Positions 50,795 through 61,038 of a DNA stretch of 64,000 nucleotides are shown in pieces (the stretch's first letter is position 1; every line of letters starts with the position of its first letter). Under the pieces are notes generated by a model. That model saw only the letters and a list, made by a program, of their open reading frames with translations. It was not told the origin of the DNA and did not search any database. The stretch comes from Globisporangium splendens (Eukaryota; Oomycota; Peronosporomycetes; Pythiales; Pythiaceae). The translations under genes and the position numbers were made by a program. Where the stretch lies: the NCBI GenBank assembly GCA_006386115.1, contig VFIW01000115.1:62001-126000 (forward strand), written 5' to 3'.

Positions 50795-53700
50795 ATGCGT
50801 GGCGCAACAAGTACGGCGATGAGCAGCGGTGCGAGCCGCCTCGGCGGTCGCGGCGGTCACACCAGTTCGCGTCGCAACGCCGTGGCCGACAACGATCCCA
50901 AGACGCAGCTCATCGCCGAATGGCGCGCTCACGAGGAAGGCTGTGCTGCGCGCGTGATCCAACGGCAAGCAAGCGCGTTCGTGAGTCGCACGCTACTGGC
51001 GCGTCTCGCCACGACGCTCTACGAGAAGCAGTACGACCCGATCGCCAAGCGGTACTACTACGTCAACACGCGCACGAACGAGAGCACGTGGGAGAAACCC
51101 AAGGTGCTCTCGAAGTTTCTCGCATCCGACAAAGACGTCGCAACCAAGAAGAAGAGCGGCGAGCTAAGCCAGAGTGATGCCGCGAAGCGCATACAACGCT
51201 GTGCGCGCGCTTCCCTCGCAAGGCGCGCGATCCGGACGCTCGTGCGCGAGACGTACATGAAGCTCTTCGATGCTGGCACCAAGTGCTTCTACTACCTCAA
51301 CACCATCACCGGCGAGGTCTCGGACCAGAAGCCCGCTCTGTTTCGCCGCGAAGACGAGGACATCGACATTGAACCGTTCTACTTCCGCAAGGCTGTCATC
51401 AAGATCACGACGACGAGCAATCTGTACGGCTCGGGTGTCCTTGGGCGGTTCTGCGGCGTGCTGTGTGTGCTCACGGATGGCATGACGCTGCCGAGCGCCG
51501 AGGTCGCACAATCCGCGCGCGTCGTGTGCAACTACGCAGAGAAACGGATCCCGTTCAACCTCGCGCTCGCTCGCGAGACCTTTTTCGCGCGCATCCAGGT
51601 ACAGGTACCTCCGTCAGCGACGGCGATGACAGCGAATGGTGGTGGTGTAGCCACAATGACGTCATCGCCATCCGAGTCCAACATTGCGTTTGCATTGTGT
51701 GCAGTGGACGAAGCGCAGTTCGAAATCCTCGCTGGAAACAACATCGTACCGCTCACGTTCGCGCTCAACGATCGGAAACTCGGTTGTGTCGATGGTGGTG
51801 GTGGTGGTGTGCGCCACGACGCGCTCATCGAGGTCATCGGTCATCCACACGGCAAGATGCAGGTGCGGCATGTGCGCCACGTTGCGCAATTTGTACCCAA
51901 TTCAATCAATCCGATCCAGTTCCAGTACGATGTGGCGACGGAGACAGGTGCTGTGGGTTCGGCTGTGTTCACGCGGGGCGGCAAATTGCTCGGGATGCAG
52001 GCAATGACAAAGCCGTTGAAAGAAGCGCCGAGCAGCTGCTGGCACATCAAACCGATCCTCGACAATGCAATGGTGCTTGTAAGTACGTGCGCGTGTGTCT
52101 GTCCGTTTGTGCATGTAACCTCTCGTTTTAGAATTGACTTGGGTTGCATTTGTGCGTGCATACAGCTCCACCCGAGCCATTTCTCCTCGTGTCGTGCATC
52201 GCATCGCATGAGACCCACGTGCACTGGCAGATCGTGCGCTGGTACAAGCCGCTGCGAGGCTTACCACTGCACTTTGAGCTCGAGGTTTGCTGTCACCGCG
52301 ACAAACACGACACCAAGCGCCACGACGTCTTTGTAAATGCGTACACTGGCAGCAAGCGCAGTCACCAAGTCGGAGGCTTGCAAGGGGATACGCTGTACTC
52401 GATTCGATGCCGTGCCGTGAACGCCATGAAGAAAGGCAATTGGAGCGCCGTCATGCGCTTTGTCACGTTACCAAACCCGTCGATGGCCTGGCGACTGGCG
52501 CATTGCACGACCATTGCGGAAGCGGTCAAGCGCATGAGGCAAAGTCCACGTGACCCGCAGGTACACTTGAAGAGCTTGCAATGGATCTTCGCGCAGCTGA
52601 ACGCGGCCAATGCCTCGCGTGAGCAAAGCGAGCGTGTCGAGAACGAATTGCTGGCGTGTCACGGCGTTGAGCTCGTGGCGGATATGCTGGTAAGCTTCAG
52701 CTCTACGAACGACCACGACGCAAATGCGCTGCTCAGTTTGCACGTACTCACGCAATTGGTGCAGCTGCGTGCGCACACACAGCGATTCTTGAGCTCTCTC
52801 TCACGGACGCGATCGATTTGTGCGCTTCTTGAACGGTACACACCGACATTTGGGAAAACCAGAGAGCTGGAAGAGCACGATGGTGAGGATGTGGTCGAGA
52901 AAGACGTGCAGGAATTGCGCGTCCCCATTGCGTGTCTCGCGCTTCTCGGGTCGATTTTGGATCAGAACGACTCGGCCAAGCAACTCGCGCGCGTGTGTGG
53001 TATCGTGCCGCTCGTGCTGTCGCTCGTGGACCGCGATGCGTATCGCCACCAACCGCTTGTGGTCGCAGAGTGCTGCTACCTTGTGGGTGTCTTCGCGTAT
53101 GCGAATGGTGCGTGATTGCATCACCATCATTGTTCGTGTCGAGACCACCATTCGTGGTTCATTGTGCTCATTTTTGGCTTTCTAGCAAGTGGCAAATGGG
53201 ACATCGTGGACGCGAATGGACTCACGTTGCTGTGCGATACGCTGGACGCGTATGTTCACGACTCGAAAGTGCTGTACTGGGCACTTGTGACGCTCGGAAA
53301 CATCGCCTACGCATGCAGTACGTTGTCCTCTGCGTGCATGTTGACTTTGTGGGTGAGAGCAATGAGAAGCTCGTGGAATCCGTGGCATGGTTGGTAGGTG
53401 ACGAGCAGCACACTCAGCTGGACACAGAGATCAATGCACTGCATCTTGTCGAGTTCGTGTGCTCGTGTCGTACGCACTTCCTCACTCGGGTGCATGATCT
53501 CGAGCTCAAGTTGATCGCCGCGAAAGCACGACTCGCGCATTTGCAGGCGACACATATTGGCGAAGAGATGCGCAACGACATGGACGCGTGCGCGTACGAA
53601 GTGGCGACGCTCGAGGCTGTGATCGCCGAGACCAATGCACACAACGTCGCGCACACAGCCGACTATGCGCTGCGGTACTTGCTCACGGCCGAGCGGATCC

Positions 53701-53993
53701 GCGTGCAGCAGGCGTCGACGCGGATCATGCGCAAGTTTCTGCACCGGAAGCTCGCAGTCGCGTACCAGAAGTGGTGCGAGGTGACGGTCTTCACGCGCCA
53801 TCGCGCGATCTCCCTCAAGTTCTTTGCGACCGTGAAGGATCGGCAGCTCAGCGCGGCGTTCCGACGCTGGGAGGGCGTCGTGCGCGAGATGCGGCGCCAC
53901 AAGTCCGTGCTGCAGACCATCGGCTCGGGGCTCGCGATCAACCTCACCAAGAAGAAGAAAGAGCGCTACTGCATGCTCGTGCTGCAGAAATAG
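50795..53993 (+). CDS. Mosaic scaffold protein: IQ, WW, degenerate trypsin-like, FN3, armadillo and Sfi1-like parts
   Basis: Four exons by my reading (50795-52082, 52166-53107, 53186-53317, 53398-53993), with introns of 83, 78 and 80 bp starting GTACGT, GTGCGT and GTACGT. They keep phase and give 985 residues. Residues about 50-70 and 130-148 look like IQ motifs. A WW domain lies at 75-103 (YDPIAKRYYYVNTRTNESTWEKP), with a second, weaker copy at 152-182. Residues about 198-425 fit a trypsin-like fold (GVLGRFCGVLCVLTDG; TETGAVGSAVF), but the histidine, aspartate and serine positions all appear replaced. A fibronectin-III-like domain, armadillo-type helices (AECCYLVGVFAYAN, ALVTLGNIAYA) and C-terminal helices with Sfi1-like KW..V spacing follow. 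A cytoskeletal or ciliary scaffold is possible but unproven. The third intron boundary is the least certain. Confidence 0.82.
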
Positions 53994-54165
53994 TCCAAGC
54001 ATAATGAGGTAGAATGGGATAAATGGATGGTGTTGATTTTTGTGGTTGCGAATAATAGTATAATAGTACTGATGCCACGACATTCGACAAACTGGGAGGT
54101 GACTTCTATAATGTGTGTGTGGTATCGGAAGATTGATTGTGACGTGTGTCTTCGGGACGGCAGGC

Positions 54166-54582
54166 TCATGCACAAAGCGTGGGGCATTCCATTTGCTGTT
54201 GGAGCTGTTGTCGCTCTTGCACGAGTCCTTGCACCAGTTGGCGCAGGTCCTGAATATGCCGCGCAGCCATCGCCACTTGGCACTCCACTTGCTGCACCGA
54301 CACCTTCAGATCGTCAAGCTCGGTCGTCTTCATACGTTTCGTCGTCAGTGCCGCCTTGCTCTCTTGGTATTCTTGACCTACTGCGTCACATCTTCGTCGC
54401 TTGTCGAGGCTCGTGGCTTGTTGCTCTTGTTGCAGGCGCTCAACGAGCTCCACGCACTCGCACTGCGTCGCGTTCTGCTGGTGGCGCGCGAAGATGCGCA
54501 CAAGGCGCTGGCGCTCGCGGAACATGGCGGTGGCCTTGTGTGCGCCGCGCATCGGGGACACGTTGCCGCGCGCGAGTGGCAT
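54166..54582 (-). CDS. Small coiled-coil hypothetical protein
   Basis: 138 residues from an ATG (54582) in fair context; the frame is open upstream but lacks an ATG close by. From about residue 25 on, it is almost entirely predicted helical and Gln/Glu/Lys-rich, with heptad-like spacing (CVELVERLQQEQQATSLDKRR, TTELDDLKVSVQQVECQV). No known domain is recognised. It converges with the mosaic scaffold gene, about 170 bp apart. A non-coding explanation is possible, but the heptad pattern over 100 residues favours a real gene. Confidence 0.55.
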   Translation of the reverse strand: MPLARGNVSPMRGAHKATAMFRERQRLVRIFARHQQNATQCECVELVERLQQEQQATSLDKRRRCDAVGQEYQESKAALTTKRMKTTELDDLKVSVQQVECQVAMAARHIQDLRQLVQGLVQERQQLQQQMECPTLCA

Positions 54583-55598
54583 CTTGGGGGAAAATGGCTT
54601 GAGAAATAGAGAAGAGAGGCTCCTGTGCACGATGCGGCAGATTGCGGAATGAGCGAGCGGGTGCCGAATGGCGAATGCCGCCCGCATTTCTGGCCGCTCT
54701 TGCCGGAATCCGCTGCACGGCGGTTCTCTTCGCAGGGTTTCCACGGTCAGTCGCGCGCTGTTGCAGAGACGATATCTTGGATAAAGTATGATCTCGAAGA
54801 GGGTTCAACGGTCAGTGAGACCAACGTCACGGAGCCGTTCCGGCTGGTCGCGTTTGCATCTGACAATGTATGGCGTTCAGTATACTCTTCATCATGTGTG
54901 TCTGTGGCACCAGACGGTCGGTCGGAGAACATGGCTGTTGCGCTTTTTCGTGGTCGGTCGATATATGAAAGTTTGTATACCGTGATCCTGGCGTGCGAGC
55001 AGAATTCCGAGACGTTCGTTTGCAGAGTGAGAGAGGGCAAGTAGAAACGCGACACAGGGCTATTTCTCTTTCCATCATGTTTCGAAAGAACGGTTTCGTG
55101 TGCGAGTCTTGTTGTAATGTGTTTCTATCTTGTTTCTAAAGTGACATGGCAAGGCAGTTGAGGACATGCCAACTTGACTTCCATGGCAGCATTTGGCGCG
55201 CCATTGTCCACCGTGAGAGAGCGCGATGGGTTCCTTTGGATCCCTGATAGGAAGTTCGTTCGCTGGCTTTCGTGCATGCAGAGAGTGCAGCAGAAGCGTC
55301 TGGAGCTGTTCGTGAAGAAGTGCGATCTTTTTGTGACACTCCATAAAAGATACCAACAAATTGTCAAAAACTGCACACAGCGAGGAGAAAAAAGCGATCT
55401 TTTCCATCTTTGTTCAGTTCGGCGCCATGATGAATGCACATGCCAAGCACACACACACACACACAAAAAGAATATATATATATATAATGCCTACTACGTG
55501 TTCGCGTCACGCGTGACACGCTCCTGCTCGCCTCCATTCACATCAGCATCATTTCGACTTCGTAGCCATCGGATTACTCAAGCGCGTCGTCATCATCA
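54583..55598. other. Intergenic region with microsatellites
   Basis: Promoter region of the small coiled-coil gene and 3' region of the CENP-B-like gene. A CA repeat (55448-55465) and an AT repeat (55472-55486) stand near the right end. No other gene is supported. Confidence 0.5.
55448..55486. repeat. Compound CA and AT microsatellite
   Basis: About nine CA units, a short A-rich spacer, then about seven AT units. Confidence 0.85.
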
Positions 55599-57542
55599 CT
55601 AGATGACTGCGTGGAAATCGCCTTCGAGCTTGTGCTCTTCGTCTGCGACGTTGCGGAGCATCGCCTCGGCGGCAGCCACGCTCGCGGGCGCAGTCAGCGA
55701 GTCGATGTTCTCCAGCGCCGACATCGCAGCTGTGTCCTCGGTGCTGGCAAAGTCCAGCGTTGTGGCATCACTACCGTCGAGCGTCGTCGTGCCGTCGTTC
55801 TTGCTCGAAGATGCGCTCGTGCCACTGGCTGACGTGGCAGTATCCGAATTGTTGACAGCGGCATCGTCACTGGAATCCGTCTCTTGGCGCGCTTCCGTGC
55901 GGATCGCGTCCTGGACCCTGCGCAGCGCCGTGAGCGCGCTGTCGTCCGAGTCGTTCCGGTCCTTCAGCACCTGGAGCACGTCGCGGAACGCCTTGAGCTT
56001 CTCCTGCAGCGACAGACTCGGCGTCACGACCTCGTCGGCATCCTCGTCAAACTCGTCGTCGGGCACTTCGTCCGTGTTCTGCACGACTTCAAAAAACTCC
56101 TCGTGGAGACTGTTTTCTGATTTCTCCTCGTCGTTGAGATACTCGCTCAGTGGGAGCACGTCTTGAAGGCGCAAGAACAGGAACAGATGCGAAAGCTCCG
56201 TCTCCAAGAATGTAAACTCGTGGTCCTCGAGATCGTGGCGCATCGGAACGCGGTCTGGGATCGTGTGCGTTGCGGCCCAGCTGCGCTCGATCGTCTCGCG
56301 CGTGATCTCCTCCCAACTCGCATTCGCCCAGCGCATCGCCTGCAGAATGTCGACGTCGAACAAGAACTTCTTGCCTTCCTCGGCCTTGTCGATCGCGTAG
56401 CGCACGTGGTGGCGACGGTAGCGCTTCTTGAACGTCGACACCAAATTAGCCGTGATCGGGTTGAGCATCTGGGACGCACCCGTCGGCAAAATAAACACCA
56501 CGACGTTCTTGAGCTCCAGGTGGGACACCACGTGCGACGGCGCGTCGTTGATGAACAACAGGATACGGCGCTTCTGCGTCGCCATCGCGAAGTCCAAGCG
56601 CTGGATCCACCGCGAGAAGATGACGCCCGTCATCCACGCCTTGTGGTTCCAAAAGTAGTGGAACCCGTGCTGCTCGGCCGTTTTCTTCTTAAAACACTTG
56701 GGGTGTTCATGGTGCGACACAAACAGCGGCTGCAGCTTCTCGGAACCATCGGCGTTCGCCGCGAGCGCGACGACAAAGCGCTTCTTCGCGCGCATCGGAT
56801 CCTCTTCGACCGCATTCTGCGTCGGCGGCAGCGTGTACAGCACGCCCGTCTCCTCCATGGCGAAGATGTTCGAGAGCTCGTACTTGTCCGTCTCGTTCAC
56901 AAGCGCCTCCATGGTCGTGAAGTGCAGGATCTTCTTGTTCTCGAGCGCGTTGCCGCTGTTATTGTTGCTGTTGTTGTCGGCGTTGAACTTCCGGAAGCTA
57001 AAGTTGTGGCGCAACTGGAACGAGTGCAGCCACCCGTTCGAGAACTCGGGCTGCTCGTCCTCGGGGATCTCGAGCATCTTGGCGAAGTGCTTGGCCTTCT
57101 CCTTCGTCATGTCGCCCTGCACCGTGATACCGCGGTGTGCGCACTGGATGACCCAGTTGGCGAGCGCCTGGTCGAGCAGCGGGTGCTGCACGACGCGGCG
57201 CTTCTTGATGCCGAGCTCGAGCGAGCTCATGTTGACGAACTCGTGCTGGCGCCGCAGGATGCCCGAGATCGTCGACTGCGCGGGCGTCTTCTTGAGGTTG
57301 AACTCGTGCTTGGTCCACTGCGCCAGGTCCTTTTGCGACATCACGCCGCCGTTCTTGTGGTAGAACTCGCAGATGATCTTGCGCTGGTAGTTGGTCAGGT
57401 TACCATTGTAGTTGGCGCCGCCGCGGCCCGAGGAAGACGCCGCACCGCCGCCTGTCGCAGCATTAGAAGCCGCCGTCGAGCGCGGCGCAGTGCCCAGAGC
57501 GGCGGCGTCGTTGCCGCTGCCGACGCGTCGCTTGCCTCCCAT
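55599..57542 (-). CDS. CENP-B-like protein, domesticated pogo/Tc5-type transposase
   Basis: A single-exon gene of 647 residues starting at an ATG. After a Gly/Ala/Ser-rich head come a CENP-B-type N-terminal helix-turn-helix (about 48-105, LTNYQRKIICEFYHKNGG), a Tc5-type second helix-turn-helix (about 118-185, PLLDQALANWVIQCAHRG, FSNGWLHSFQLRHN) and a DDE_1 fold (about 222-440). The three acidic catalytic positions are all changed: the usual DETG reads EETG (E230), the usual DN-A-P-x-H reads NDAPSH (N332), and the usual QPLD reads NPIT (T365). It therefore cannot be a working transposase, yet the frame is intact and GC3 is high, as expected for a selected host gene. The last 170 residues are strongly acidic and Ser-rich, as in animal CENP-B. 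DNA or centromere binding is inference. It stands head-to-head with FAN1. Confidence 0.9.
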   Translation of the reverse strand: MGGKRRVGSGNDAAALGTAPRSTAASNAATGGGAASSSGRGGANYNGNLTNYQRKIICEFYHKNGGVMSQKDLAQWTKHEFNLKKTPAQSTISGILRRQHEFVNMSSLELGIKKRRVVQHPLLDQALANWVIQCAHRGITVQGDMTKEKAKHFAKMLEIPEDEQPEFSNGWLHSFQLRHNFSFRKFNADNNSNNNSGNALENKKILHFTTMEALVNETDKYELSNIFAMEETGVLYTLPPTQNAVEEDPMRAKKRFVVALAANADGSEKLQPLFVSHHEHPKCFKKKTAEQHGFHYFWNHKAWMTGVIFSRWIQRLDFAMATQKRRILLFINDAPSHVVSHLELKNVVVFILPTGASQMLNPITANLVSTFKKRYRRHHVRYAIDKAEEGKKFLFDVDILQAMRWANASWEEITRETIERSWAATHTIPDRVPMRHDLEDHEFTFLETELSHLFLFLRLQDVLPLSEYLNDEEKSENSLHEEFFEVVQNTDEVPDDEFDEDADEVVTPSLSLQEKLKAFRDVLQVLKDRNDSDDSALTALRRVQDAIRTEARQETDSSDDAAVNNSDTATSASGTSASSSKNDGTTTLDGSDATTLDFASTEDTAAMSALENIDSLTAPASVAAAEAMLRNVADEEHKLEGDFHAVI

Positions 57543-57853
57543 GCTGATCTGCTAACGCGTAACCCTCTCAATTCCGATTCTCGCACTATGAGCTACTGGC
57601 GAACGAACATGAGAGGGAGGAAAGGGAGTCGGGAGAGACAGAGGAGGGGCGACAACATCGAAAGGTGCAAGATCAGGGGGAGACTCGATTGATGCAATGG
57701 TGTTTGTGGAACACCCTTAAGTAGCAATGTGTTTGAAAAAAGTGGCGCGCAAAATTTCGATGAGGACAGGATTCAGTCGAGTGACAGTTGCAACTGAAAG
57801 AGTGACAGGGTGACGTTTGTGACATTGACGCCAACAAGTGCAACAAGCTGGAC
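57543..57853. other. Bidirectional promoter between the CENP-B-like gene and FAN1
   Basis: A 311-bp divergent spacer with purine-rich blocks (GAGAGGGAGGAAAGGGAG near 57610). No convincing Inr-FPR match. Confidence 0.5.
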
Positions 57854-60800
57854 ATGGATGCGGATGCAGAGCTTGGGGATGTCGCCGTCGCTTCCGCTGA
57901 GGCTGAGGCGGTGGAGATGAAGCGCGGTGATGATAGTGCTCCTGTTGAGTACGAAGACGCGTACGTGAAGCACTTCAAGATGGTGCTCCAGACGATCCTG
58001 TACGAGCGCCAGGACTTCGCGCGGCTCTTCTCGCACCGCGAACGCGCGATCGCGACGACGTTCCTGCACGACCTGCCGCCTATGGCGCAGCAGCTCTACG
58101 CGCGCATGTTCCAGCGCAAAGGCCAGTGGTTCAAGACCACGTCGCTGTTCCGGTACTTCGTGCAGAAAAACAGCCAAGCGTGGAAGAAAGAAGAAGTAGC
58201 GCTTGATAGGAAAGAGGAGCATGCGGAAGCTGCTGCAGCGAATTTTGAAGATGACGATGGAGACGACGAGGAAGATGCTCCTACGGCAATCGCAGATTCA
58301 TCCGAGGCTGTCGTCCCGGCAACCCCAGAGCAAGTGAACAATGCTGATGTCCAGACTGTCCTGCAAGCATTGATCAGCAAAGGTTTCCTCTTGACATTGC
58401 CAAGTGGCAGCAGTGCCTCTGGTGCAACACGAACCATGTTTTTCGGGTCTGCCTCTGCAACAACACCAGCAGCGAAAAAGCAACAAGACCAAGAGCTGGA
58501 TGCACTCACACGATCGCTGGATGCTCTCCAGCAATGCGCATCAGCACCAGAACTCGCAGCGCTGCAGAAAACGCTGACGGGCTCTGCATCCACGAAAAAG
58601 CGGCCGTTTCCAGGTGCGTCTTCTTCGAATGGCATGGCTCGGTCACCACATCTGTCGTCCAAAATGGAAGCATTCCAGGCAATCAAGAAGACCGTGATGA
58701 GCCAACGGCGTATCGACGGATCGCGCATTCCGCTTGCAAAGTTGATGCATCAGATTTGGTTTGAGAGCTACCCGTTGCCTGGCAAAGCTAAGACAGACGT
58801 GATGGCAGTGCAGATGCCCGACAGCTGCCGCGACTTGTTCCTGCGCATGCATCGTCTGTTTTATTTCCAGTCGAGTCTTCCATTCAGCTACCCGCCGTCG
58901 TCGTCGAACGCGAGCGGGAAGTCCGCCAAGGAAGTCCTGGAGATGCTGATGACGAAGATCCACCAGGAGCCGACGCAATGGCCAGGACTGATGGTGATTT
59001 TCAATAGAGTGGCGTACCCCAGCTACGAGATCAACATTCAGCATCACGCGTTCCCTTCGCCGGAAGCGTACATGTGCTTTGAAGTAGCGAGTCGGCTGCA
59101 CAACATCATGGGAATGTTTGAGCAGCACCTGCGGATCGAGATCTCCGAAGCTCCCGAGCCTGATCTCGACATCCAGTGGATGATGAGCGACACGTCCCCA
59201 AAGTTCGTGGCGTTCCAGAAGCTAATCGAGACCGACGATGACGGATTTGAGATGCTGCCAACAGCGGATGAGACTTTGACTAATACTGATGCAATAGTAG
59301 ACTGGCAGATGGAGAGTTGGGTCCAGTTTCGCACCGAATTGGCAAATATGACGACGCTGGACGAGTTTGTACAGGAATCGCGACGCTGTTTCCAAGCGTT
59401 CTTGATGTGGACAAACTCGTATGCACAAACTTGCAGTAGCTCTGACACGCCAGTATTTTTCTCGAAATGCAACGCAGGGTACCACTTGGCGCGTGTGCTT
59501 CACCATGCAGTGAGTCTGTATGAGAAGCACCGTCAATATCAAGTCGCGATTTTGTTGCTGAACGATTTGCTAGCGTCGCCATTCCTTCAGCGAAAGCGTG
59601 GTCACTGGTGGGACCGACTGGCCGTGAATCTGGAGCATCTGAAATGTGTCGACCAGGCGCAAGATGCGTGTACGAATGCCTTGAACGACCCGCACGTAGT
59701 TGGCGCCGACCTGATTGCGTTAAGTCGGCGAATGCGACGTTTGCAGAAACGAAATCCTGCGAAAGCAACAGCACAGGCTCCATCGCAGCAGAAAGCGCGT
59801 GATCGCGATGAAGAGGATTTCGTGTCGCTGATTTCCGATGATGAGGACCTAGAGAGTAGCAAGGAAGACAATGCAAACCAGGATACTGCGATCCCTGGCG
59901 CTCCGCTTGAAGAAGATTACGCGTACCCACGCGAATATATCATCGGACGACCTCTGAATCGTGCAACAAACGAAAAATCGCGATTCATCGGATACGATGA
60001 CGAACCGTGCAACGTCGAGCAACTCGTGTTGCAGTTCTACCACTCGCAACGGAGTCCGAGCGACAACGAGCGGAGCAAAGGAGGCTGGTACGGTGTTCAC
60101 TGCGAAGGTCACGTGATCGGCAACCTCTTTGGGCTATTCATGTGGGATATTTTGTACGCGAGTGTACCGAACGTGTTCCAGACACCATTCCAATCGGCAC
60201 CGTTGGATTTTGGCTACGCTGACGTCTTTTACGAAGCGAGAGCAGAACTCATCGAGGCGAGATTGAAGCAACTACAAGAGGAATGGACGATGGCGCAAAT
60301 CCTGGACGATTTGGCGACAACTTGGATCCGAGAGTATGGCAAAGTGAGCCGATTCGTGAGCTGGCCAAGTGAAAGCTACCTCCCGTTGCGCTTTTTCCAG
60401 CTTGTCGTGCTCGCGTGTGGCCAAGAGCGATTGGCGAAACTGATGCGGTACATGCTGACGTCAAAAGAATACCATCGTGCACAGAATGGACTCCCCGATT
60501 TGCTCGTTGTGAGAGTGGAACCGAAATCGGATGAGCTGTCGACGGACCTTCCGTTGAATCCACAGGGATGTTTGGACATTTACGCGTTCTGCAACATGAC
60601 TTACCAGATGAATCTGAACCCGAGCATGGAAGACAACAACGCGGCTTCGAATGGTGAGCGAGACACGAAGAAAGATAAGGAGACAAAGGCGCAGCCTGAC
60701 CTCACAGATCTGTTGAATCATGACGATTGGAATATCGAGGTCAAGTTTGTCGAGGTGAAAGGTCCTCGAGATAGCCTCAGTGACAAGCAACTGGTGTGGC

Positions 60801-60979
60801 TACAAGTGTTAAACGAAGATATCGGGCTAGACGCACTGGTGACGCATGTCGTGGAAGACGATCAGACACTACAGAAAAAGCTCGAGAAGCCCGTCGCGAA
60901 AGCGCTAACGAAAAAATCGGCTTCCACTCAAAACAACAGCGAATCAAAACGGAAAGCGATCAAGCGCCACAAGAAATAG
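57854..60979 (+). CDS. FAN1: Fanconi-associated nuclease 1 homologue
   Basis: A structure-specific 5' flap endonuclease and 5'-3' exonuclease that acts in interstrand cross-link repair in the nucleus. 1041 residues, one exon, ATG start. The early region matches FAN1 (YVKHFKMVLQTILYERQDF, ARMFQRKGQWFKTTSLF). The C-terminal VRR-NUC nuclease has GGWYGVHCEGHVIGNLFGLFMWDI, APLDFGYADVFYEAR, GLPDLLVVRV and EVKGPRDSLSDKQLVWLQVL, the last holding the metal-binding E and K (the ExK motif). Two oddities are seen. The N-terminal ubiquitin-binding UBZ finger of animal FAN1 is absent. Also, about 75 residues, acidic and Asn/Lys-rich in part, separate PDLLV from EVKGP, where only a short loop is expected. 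The tail is basic and may be a nuclear signal. Confidence 0.94.
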   Translation: MDADAELGDVAVASAEAEAVEMKRGDDSAPVEYEDAYVKHFKMVLQTILYERQDFARLFSHRERAIATTFLHDLPPMAQQLYARMFQRKGQWFKTTSLFRYFVQKNSQAWKKEEVALDRKEEHAEAAAANFEDDDGDDEEDAPTAIADSSEAVVPATPEQVNNADVQTVLQALISKGFLLTLPSGSSASGATRTMFFGSASATTPAAKKQQDQELDALTRSLDALQQCASAPELAALQKTLTGSASTKKRPFPGASSSNGMARSPHLSSKMEAFQAIKKTVMSQRRIDGSRIPLAKLMHQIWFESYPLPGKAKTDVMAVQMPDSCRDLFLRMHRLFYFQSSLPFSYPPSSSNASGKSAKEVLEMLMTKIHQEPTQWPGLMVIFNRVAYPSYEINIQHHAFPSPEAYMCFEVASRLHNIMGMFEQHLRIEISEAPEPDLDIQWMMSDTSPKFVAFQKLIETDDDGFEMLPTADETLTNTDAIVDWQMESWVQFRTELANMTTLDEFVQESRRCFQAFLMWTNSYAQTCSSSDTPVFFSKCNAGYHLARVLHHAVSLYEKHRQYQVAILLLNDLLASPFLQRKRGHWWDRLAVNLEHLKCVDQAQDACTNALNDPHVVGADLIALSRRMRRLQKRNPAKATAQAPSQQKARDRDEEDFVSLISDDEDLESSKEDNANQDTAIPGAPLEEDYAYPREYIIGRPLNRATNEKSRFIGYDDEPCNVEQLVLQFYHSQRSPSDNERSKGGWYGVHCEGHVIGNLFGLFMWDILYASVPNVFQTPFQSAPLDFGYADVFYEARAELIEARLKQLQEEWTMAQILDDLATTWIREYGKVSRFVSWPSESYLPLRFFQLVVLACGQERLAKLMRYMLTSKEYHRAQNGLPDLLVVRVEPKSDELSTDLPLNPQGCLDIYAFCNMTYQMNLNPSMEDNNAASNGERDTKKDKETKAQPDLTDLLNHDDWNIEVKFVEVKGPRDSLSDKQLVWLQVLNEDIGLDALVTHVVEDDQTLQKKLEKPVAKALTKKSASTQNNSESKRKAIKRHKK

Positions 60980-61038
60980 AGACACAATCAATGCACCTAC
61001 CCATTTTCGACGAGCATTTTTTAAAGAGGCAAACGGAT

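Noticed and set aside
54625..55044. Plus-strand frame of 139 codons
   Set aside because: Overlaps the likely promoter of the coiled-coil gene, with no domain, repeat pattern or good start context.
56163..57692. Open frame of 509 codons on the plus strand opposite the CENP-B-like gene
   Set aside because: Same explanation; its Val/Leu/Arg-rich sequence mirrors the codon bias of the real gene.
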